A model generated the notes under the pieces. The model did no database searches, was not told the origin of the DNA, and worked only from the letters and a program-made list of their open reading frames with translations. The translations under genes and the position numbers were made by a program. Of a stretch of 10,258 nucleotides of DNA, positions 7,001 through 10,258 are shown piece by piece (position 1 is the first letter of the stretch; every line of letters starts with the position of its first letter). Source of the stretch: DASWDH01 sp035318505 (GTDB lineage: Bacteria > Myxococcota_A > Polyangia > Polyangiales > Polyangiaceae); assembly GCA_035318505.1 (NCBI GenBank), contig DATHEQ010000346.1:1-10258 (forward strand). Direction: 5' to 3'.

Positions 7001-8200
7001 AGCGTGGCGCGAATGGGCGACAAGCGCGCCGCTCCCATGCTCACCAAGCTCTTGGTCAGAGGTTCGCCCGAGCTTCGGGCGCTGGCTGCCATCGGTCTCG
7101 GCTTATTGCATGAAAGAAAGAGCGCTCCCGAGCTTTCCCTTCTCGCGCGATCGGTGGAAGCCGGCAACGTCGCGCGCGCCGCGGCCGCCTTCGCTTTGGG
7201 CGAGCTCGGGGCCAAAGAGGCGACCGGGACGCTGCTCTCACTTGCGCAGGGTTCGGAAGCGCCACCTCGTCAAGCCGCCCTTCTCGCGCTGGCGCGCCTT
7301 GGCGGCGACGCCGTCCCTTCCTCGATCGCCGACGCGCTCCTGGCGGCCGATCCGGCGGTGCGCGAGAGCGCGGTGCAGGCTGCTCTCGTGCTCGAAACCC
7401 ACCAATACCGAACTTCGGGTGACCCGCTGCGCGTTCCGGAAGGGCAGATCGATCTGCGCACCATTTTACAGCGACTCGCGCCCACCGGATATCGCGACAA
7501 CGAGCACGCTCGAGCGCTCTTGACCGAGAGTGTGCCGCTACGCCGAGCTGCCATCGCTTCCGCAACGACGACGGCCGAGCGCGCGCTGGCCCTGGCGGAT
7601 GCGCTTTTGGCGCGCGGGGGTAGGCCCGCGTTCGCTCCTTTCACCGACGGCATCGAAAATGTCGACCCTGATCTGCGCCTCCGGACCGAGCAAGCGGCGG
7701 AATCCATCGCCGCCGCGGTGGTCCCGGCGTTCGTGACGCTCGAGCGCCACCCCGCAGCGGACGTGCGAGCGCGCGCCATCCAGTTTCTCTCGACGCGCAA
7801 AGAGGACGAAGCGCAGAGCGCCGTCGTCGATGCGTTGTCGGACCCCGACGAATCGGTGCAAAAACTGGCTGTTTCCGCGGTAGGGGCGGTGCCCGGTCCC
7901 GCCGTTTTCGGGGCCATCGCCGTCATGCTTCAGAAGAGCCCCTCCTGGCCGCTGCGCGTGCGAGCCGCGGAGGCGCTTGGGCGATTTGGCCCGGCGGCGC
8001 GGTCAATCGGGTTCGCCGCCCTTGCGCAAGCCGCGCGTTCCGACGGTTATGCGCTGGTCCGCGAGGCAGCCATGCGGTCCGCGGCTCGAGTCGATCGCGG
8101 CGGCGCCATGACGCTGCTGCGCGACGCCGCCGAGAAAGACCCGGAGGCGCGCCTTCGTTCACTTGCCAAAGACCTCGCGAGCCACGATCCTGCGCCCTGA
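4055..8200 (+). CDS. Very large exported TPR/HEAT-repeat protein, probable periplasmic scaffold
   Basis: A 1381-residue protein with a Sec signal peptide: MRGRR, a hydrophobic core TLVAGAAALGLVLITF, then PRAGAAQ with cleavage near residue 26 (AGA|AQ). A Pro/Arg/Ala-rich linker (about 30-90) follows. Residues about 140-815 form at least 15 TPR-like units (helix pairs such as ALYEETGQVDKALAAYRRALATSP, with LG...Y and A..P spacing). Residues about 875-1116 and 1216-1376 are HEAT-like repeats (AAAAFALGELGAKEATGTLLSLA). There is no catalytic motif, and only one cysteine. Such repeats bind proteins, so a scaffold or assembly role in the periplasm is inferred; no known name fits. The GTG at 4055 gives a normal short n-region; the GTG at 3998 would add 19 residues and an atypically long one. 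The stop overlaps the next gene's ATG (TGATG), so the two are probably translationally coupled. Two A7 runs sit in the gene (4936-4942 and 6316-6322). Confidence 0.9.
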   Translation: MRGRRTLVAGAAALGLVLITFPRAGAAQDFDPAGRRRGTTPPAPDKPRAAPRAPDGPSRGVPRPPPAPRTLAPGPTENEAKPASGPAAATLIARYTAIVLSQPLSPFPLQRLTQLYRERDGNLKALVADFEKRAETPGPEQWNAGLALAAVYVADGRQEDAVKKYEGASREKPTDAAPLLALGQLARARNDPAQARKDYERALPLVGAPDRESTLRALLAVSLDLKDFDGAKRYHRDLVKQSPGSLLVRAELARELESRGEYDRSEAEFREVVTASSGDNRTLAPALRDLGRVLKKQHKNAEALATLKKALAAAGGEAGVRGEIFALISDVYRSDNNLGELIRLLEEERPTDFQRVVAMGALYEETGQVDKALAAYRRALATSPRNIDVRLKVIHLLQAQGELEQAIREYDALIRAAPHNPDYVFELSETLIQRGDRPRALLLLSELERRAARDEDVLVRLADFYERVEEKQKSIDILGRLAALAPGDPSHLVELGDRFYQQGDKKRALETWARIKVVVPHRAKALATLGEVYLDHDMPSEGVEALKEATLLEPQNLAFLKAYAIALERTATAAGASTLATTRFEEARTIWESLVTASKGDKNIAREARSHIVTLYGLLRQLDQQVPPLEKRFAAQPPDLEAGKLLADVQMRLHKLPEAERTLRRVIVLAPGDIESFLSLERVLVLRQDLLAAIEVLKRLAEIEPKRAREFYQRMAQYAAELYRDDDAIAFAAKAVQLSPEDAEGHRKLGEMYRKKQDTGRAVLELRAAIAKNDKLFPVYFELAELLMARGEADEADRLFRRVVRSAPDEELVSQAARQSMQINLGKGTLEVLEQDLLPVAIGNPRKTIYRRLLVELYGAMAFPLVQTVRLGQPSEAAQAKRALLTIGTRAIKPLLDALADDKEAQQRTAVDLLGFVENRGAGPALFAFATGPAEQPLRVQAMLACGSLRDPTLLPKYASLLLPKDDAALAPGDPIAVAAAWSVARMGDKRAAPMLTKLLVRGSPELRALAAIGLGLLHERKSAPELSLLARSVEAGNVARAAAAFALGELGAKEATGTLLSLAQGSEAPPRQAALLALARLGGDAVPSSIADALLAADPAVRESAVQAALVLETHQYRTSGDPLRVPEGQIDLRTILQRLAPTGYRDNEHARALLTESVPLRRAAIASATTTAERALALADALLARGGRPAFAPFTDGIENVDPDLRLRTEQAAESIAAAVVPAFVTLERHPAADVRARAIQFLSTRKEDEAQSAVVDALSDPDESVQKLAVSAVGAVPGPAVFGAIAVMLQKSPSWPLRVRAAEALGRFGPAARSIGFAALAQAARSDGYALVREAAMRSAARVDRGGAMTLLRDAAEKDPEARLRSLAKDLASHDPAP

Positions 8201-8757
8201 TGCGAAAAAGCCTCCCGTTCGCGATAGGCATCATCGCCGGCGTGACCGGCTGCAAGGACGTCGACCGATTTTCGACCGCGGCAGGTGAATCCTATTGCGG
8301 GAAAATCGTATCCGCATCCATCGTGCGCCGCGGCTTCTCCTGCTCGGCCTGCATGCGCATGACGTTCGATGCCCGTCACATCAACGACCGACCCGGCACA
8401 CTGTGGACCGATGATGGCATGTTCTCCGCCACGGCACTGCGATCGATCCCCCAGCTATCCCACGACCCGCTGCTCACCTTTACGTTCGGAGAAGGGCGGG
8501 AGAAAAATTTTCTCTTTGCCGCTGACCCAACTGACCCCGAACGCGGACCGACTGTGACGGTGGTGATCTCGCTGATGCACTCCGGTGAGGCGGAGGTGCG
8601 GCTTTTGCGCGGCGCGGCTGACGCCATCGACGTTCCGCCGCCGTGCGACGCGGGGTCGGGCAGCGACGGGCCCGCCCTGTTCGGTGTTTTTGCGCCTTTG
8701 CGACGGCAAGAGGGGGCATGCCGCAACGAACCTGACTGCAACTGGATGCCAGAATAG
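8200..8757 (+). CDS. Cysteine-rich lipoprotein of unknown function
   Basis: A 185-residue predicted lipoprotein. MRKSLPFAIGIIAGVTGC gives a short basic n-region, a hydrophobic core and lipobox VTGC, with Cys18 as the lipid site. The mature part has six cysteines (33, 48, 51, 149, 174, 180), an even number that could form three disulfides in the periplasm. Cys48 and Cys51 form CSAC, which could also be a redox or metal-binding pair, though no thioredoxin-like fold is evident. The middle is strand-rich (PLLTFTFGEG, NFLFAADP, TVTVVISLM, EVRLLRGA). I do not recognise a named family. The ATG at 8200 overlaps the stop of the TPR/HEAT gene by one base and has no Shine-Dalgarno of its own, so it is probably translated by coupling. 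It may act together with the TPR/HEAT protein at the membrane; that is inference from gene order. Confidence 0.85.
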   Translation: MRKSLPFAIGIIAGVTGCKDVDRFSTAAGESYCGKIVSASIVRRGFSCSACMRMTFDARHINDRPGTLWTDDGMFSATALRSIPQLSHDPLLTFTFGEGREKNFLFAADPTDPERGPTVTVVISLMHSGEAEVRLLRGAADAIDVPPPCDAGSGSDGPALFGVFAPLRRQEGACRNEPDCNWMPE

Positions 8758-8760
8758 GAT
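8755..8760 (+). promoter_or_regulatory. Ribosome binding site of tsaD
   Basis: TAGGAT includes the Shine-Dalgarno core AGGA, six bases before the ATG at 8766, and its TAG is the stop codon of the lipoprotein gene. It is one of only two good Shine-Dalgarno sequences in the window. It fixes the tsaD start and shows that tsaD is read as part of the upstream operon. Confidence 0.7.
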
Positions 8761-8765
8761 TTCCC

Positions 8766-9875
8766 ATGCTCACCCTGGGTATCGAGTCGTCGTGCGACGA
8801 AACGGCGGCGGCGGTCGTCGACGAGACGGGGCTCGTGCACTCCGACGTCGTTCGCAGCCAAGTCGCGCTGCACGCTCCCTACGGCGGAATCGTGCCCGAG
8901 CTGGCGAGTCGCGACCATGTGCGGGGGATCACCCTCGTCATCCGCGAGGCGCTCGATCGCGCCGGCATCGACTTCAACGCGCTTCAGGGCATCGCAGTGA
9001 CGGCGCGCCCGGGGCTTTCGGGCGCGCTGCTCGTGGGTGTACAGGTCGCCAAGGGGATCGCGTGGGCGAGGGAATTGCCCATTGTCGCGGTGGACCACTT
9101 GGTTGGACATTTGCTGGCGGTGTTTCTGCACAGACCGAGCACGAGCGCGTCGCCCAGTACGAACACCCTTACGAATACGGGGGCAGCGTCCGAGACGCTT
9201 CGCTATCCGTTCGTCGCGCTCTTGGCTTCGGGAGGCCATACCGCGATCTATCGCGTGAATGGGTCGACGCTCGATGACATCCACGAGCTCGGGGCGACGC
9301 GGGACGACGCGGCGGGGGAGGCATTCGACAAAGTCGCGAAAGCCATTGGGCTCGGGTACCCGGGGGGGCCTCTCGTCGACCGTTGGGCGGCGCGGGGGGA
9401 CGCGACCCGCTTTCCGATCCCGCCGCCCATGGCCCGGCGCGATTCGCTCGAGTTCAGCTTCTCCGGCGTCAAAAGCTTCGTTGCCAGGCATGTCGCGGAA
9501 CACGGAAAACCGACGACCGACGCCGCCATCGCCGATCTGTGCGCGGGGTTTCAGCGCACGGTCGTCGATTCACTCGTCAGCAAAACGGTGCGCGCTGCCC
9601 GCGCCGAACAGGTCAGGAGCGTCGTCCTTGCCGGCGGCGTGGCGGCAAACCGCGAGCTCCGCCAGAGGGCGGCCGAGGCCTGCACCGCGGTAGGGCTCAC
9701 CTTGCACGTCCCGCCCATGGCGAGCTGCACCGACAACGCAGCGATGATCGCCTATGCCGGCGCGCTCCGCCTCGCTCGCGGCGAGAGGGACGATCTCTCC
9801 TTCACGACCGCGACGCGCACTGCGCTGCCACGCGTCACGCGAAAAGGCGGCGGTCCCCGCACAGCGGCGCGCTGA
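8766..9875 (+). CDS. tsaD: tRNA N6-adenosine threonylcarbamoyltransferase TsaD
   Basis: Catalytic subunit of the bacterial TsaBDE complex, which moves threonylcarbamoyl from threonylcarbamoyl-AMP onto N6 of A37 in ANN-decoding tRNAs (t6A), in the cytoplasm. It is 369 residues long against about 340 in typical bacterial members. Visible family features: GIESSCDETAAAVVD (5-19, Asp11), YGGIVPELASRDH (39-51), metal-binding HLVGH (His111, His115), SGGHT (155-159), DDAAGEAFDKVAK (180-192), YPGGP (198-202), FSFSGVK (230-236), GGVAANRELR (290-299) and CTDNAAMIA (321-329, Asp323, third metal ligand). The Glu usual between the two His (HxEGH) is Val113 here. Residues about 122-147 are a Ser/Thr-rich insertion of roughly 20 residues. 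The ATG at 8766 has a good Shine-Dalgarno and starts the family's N-terminus exactly. The gene closes a three-gene run with TPR/HEAT and lipoprotein genes. Confidence 0.97.
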   Translation: MLTLGIESSCDETAAAVVDETGLVHSDVVRSQVALHAPYGGIVPELASRDHVRGITLVIREALDRAGIDFNALQGIAVTARPGLSGALLVGVQVAKGIAWARELPIVAVDHLVGHLLAVFLHRPSTSASPSTNTLTNTGAASETLRYPFVALLASGGHTAIYRVNGSTLDDIHELGATRDDAAGEAFDKVAKAIGLGYPGGPLVDRWAARGDATRFPIPPPMARRDSLEFSFSGVKSFVARHVAEHGKPTTDAAIADLCAGFQRTVVDSLVSKTVRAARAEQVRSVVLAGGVAANRELRQRAAEACTAVGLTLHVPPMASCTDNAAMIAYAGALRLARGERDDLSFTTATRTALPRVTRKGGGPRTAAR

Positions 9876-9877
9876 TC

Positions 9878-9910
9878 GGCGCGGCCACCATCCGCGTGGC
9901 GGAGCGCGCC
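9878..9910 (+). terminator. GC-rich bulged hairpin after tsaD, possible terminator without a T-tract
   Basis: GGCGCG (9878-9883) pairs with CGCGCC (9905-9910) and GCCAC (9884-9888) pairs with GTGGC (9896-9900). This gives eleven pairs with a four-base bulge (GGAG, 9901-9904) and a seven-base loop. It starts two bases after the tsaD stop. No run of T follows, so it would be an atypical terminator or a 3' stabilising structure. Confidence 0.35.
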
Positions 9911-9979
9911 ATGTTGACGTGAATAGCCACGAGCCCATCGATGCCTGTCACGCGCCAGCGCAATTGGCAATGCCCGCCG

Positions 9980-10022
9980 TTGACAATGAGGAAAGGCGTG
10001 CGGTACGGATTCAGATTACAAT
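9980..10022 (+). promoter_or_regulatory. Promoter-like hexamers upstream of the last lipoprotein gene
   Basis: TTGACA at 9980-9985 is a perfect -35 consensus and TACAAT at 10017-10022 matches the -10 consensus at five of six, but they are 31 bases apart and cannot be one promoter. TTGACA has only a poor partner at the right distance (TACGGA, 10004-10009), and TACAAT has no -35 17 bases upstream. One of them probably belongs to the real promoter of the gene at 10083. Confidence 0.35.
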
Positions 10023-10052
10023 CGGATTTCGCGTGAGAGTTCGCTCAGCGAA

Positions 10053-10068
10053 GATGCTTTCGAGCATC
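10053..10068 (+). promoter_or_regulatory. TTCG-tetraloop hairpin in the leader of the last lipoprotein gene
   Basis: GATGCT-TTCG-AGCATC is a perfect six-pair stem with a UUCG tetraloop in RNA. It ends four bases before the Shine-Dalgarno (AAGGA, 10073-10077) of the next gene. No T-tract follows on the + strand, so it is not a standard terminator. It could stabilise the 5' end of the mRNA or present the ribosome site; the function is inferred from position only. Confidence 0.45.
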
Positions 10069-10072
10069 CAAA

Positions 10073-10077
10073 AAGGA
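10073..10077 (+). promoter_or_regulatory. Ribosome binding site deciding a TTG start
   Basis: AAGGA in the A-rich run AAAAAGGAAA lies five bases before TTG at 10083. This is the reason for preferring that TTG over the internal ATG codons at 10125 and 10134, which would leave too little sequence for a signal peptide. Confidence 0.6.
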
Positions 10078-10082
10078 AACCG

Positions 10083-10258
10083 TTGCCTTTTCCCAGTTCG
10101 GGGTGCTTGACGATACTCGTTGGCATGGCCGTGATGGCCGGGTGCTCGAGCGACGAGCCAGACGGCGCTCCGGTGCCGGGCTGCGGCACCGCCGGGTGCG
10201 CCGACGCCGGGCGTGATCTCGCGCCGCAAGAGGATGACGGTCGGGGTGACGACATGAG
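10083..10258 (+). CDS. Lipoprotein of unknown function, N-terminal part only (runs off the window)
   Basis: 58 codons are visible. From the TTG at 10083 the product begins MPFPSSGCLTILVGMAVMAGCSSDEPDG: a hydrophobic core followed by lipobox MAGC, with Cys21 as the lipid site. The mature start is acidic and Gly-rich with two further cysteines (CGTAGC, 34-39), followed by an Asp-rich stretch (EDDGRGDD). A flexible, low-complexity tether after the lipid Cys is common in myxobacterial lipoproteins. The n-region lacks a basic residue, which is a weakness of this start choice. The functional domain lies beyond the window and the family cannot be named. A 207-base gap with its own promoter-like sequences separates it from tsaD, so it is probably a separate transcript. 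Confidence 0.65.
   Translation, partial: MPFPSSGCLTILVGMAVMAGCSSDEPDGAPVPGCGTAGCADAGRDLAPQEDDGRGDDM

Larger units (their letters stand above)
9876..10082. other. Intergenic region with hairpins and promoter-like hexamers
   Basis: No gene is supported between tsaD and the final lipoprotein gene; the short open frames here are Arg-rich shadows. It holds, in order, a GC-rich hairpin directly after tsaD (9878-9910), a TTGACA hexamer (9980-9985), a TACAAT hexamer (10017-10022) and a TTCG-loop hairpin (10053-10068), each listed separately. A short palindrome GGCAATGCC lies at 9966-9974. Confidence 0.5.

Noticed and set aside
8376..9503. 375-residue - strand open frame
   Set aside because: It is antisense to the end of the lipoprotein and most of tsaD, which is certain. 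It is Arg-rich with no family features.
9964..9984. Sigma-54-like promoter (TTGGCA ... TTGAC)
   Set aside because: The GG element at 9966-9967 has no GC at the required ten-base spacing; bases 9978-9979 are CG.
1..10258. CRISPR array, insertion sequence, integrase or phage genes
   Set aside because: No regularly spaced repeats, no terminal inverted repeats, and no transposase or recombinase motifs were seen in any real gene.

Overview
The window is high-GC bacterial DNA with strongly GC-biased third codon positions and frequent GTG starts (one likely TTG). Five of the eight genes encode exported products, four of them with lipobox signal peptides. A tandem-FHA/zinc-ribbon protein sits beside a very large TPR/HEAT protein. 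This mix points to a myxobacterium, probably of the Sorangium/Polyangium side (Polyangia). That placement is inferred from gene style; there is no rRNA or marker-gene comparison behind it.

Layout. (1) 1-159 is the 3' end of an unidentified + strand gene. (2) 371-1905 holds two + strand genes: a lipid-anchored trypsin-fold serine protease with a complete catalytic triad, and a signal-peptidase-I-like membrane protein that keeps the Ser box and the DNR/DSR box but lacks the catalytic Lys. (3) 1906-2126 is a convergent intergenic region with an AT-rich hairpin. (4) 2127-2573 is a small - strand lipoprotein, divergent from (5) the tandem-FHA protein with two zinc ribbons at 2729-3952. (6) 4055-9875 is a compact + strand run of three genes: a 1381-residue exported TPR/HEAT-repeat protein, a cysteine-rich lipoprotein overlapping it by one base (TGATG), and tsaD, whose Shine-Dalgarno overlaps the preceding stop codon. 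(7) 9876-10082 is an intergenic region with hairpins and promoter-like hexamers. (8) From 10083 a further lipoprotein runs off the end.

How the parts may work together. Most genes here look like cell-envelope functions: a surface or periplasmic protease, a signal-peptidase-like protein, several lipoproteins and a large helical-repeat scaffold. The FHA protein is probably cytoplasmic and reads phospho-threonine marks made by Ser/Thr kinases. tsaD is the one clear housekeeping gene (t6A modification of tRNA), and its tight packing behind two envelope genes of unknown function is the most notable piece of gene order. I see no mobile element, CRISPR array, tRNA or rRNA. No complete new system is evident; the best leads are the Lys-less signal peptidase homologue and the TPR/HEAT-lipoprotein-tsaD operon.
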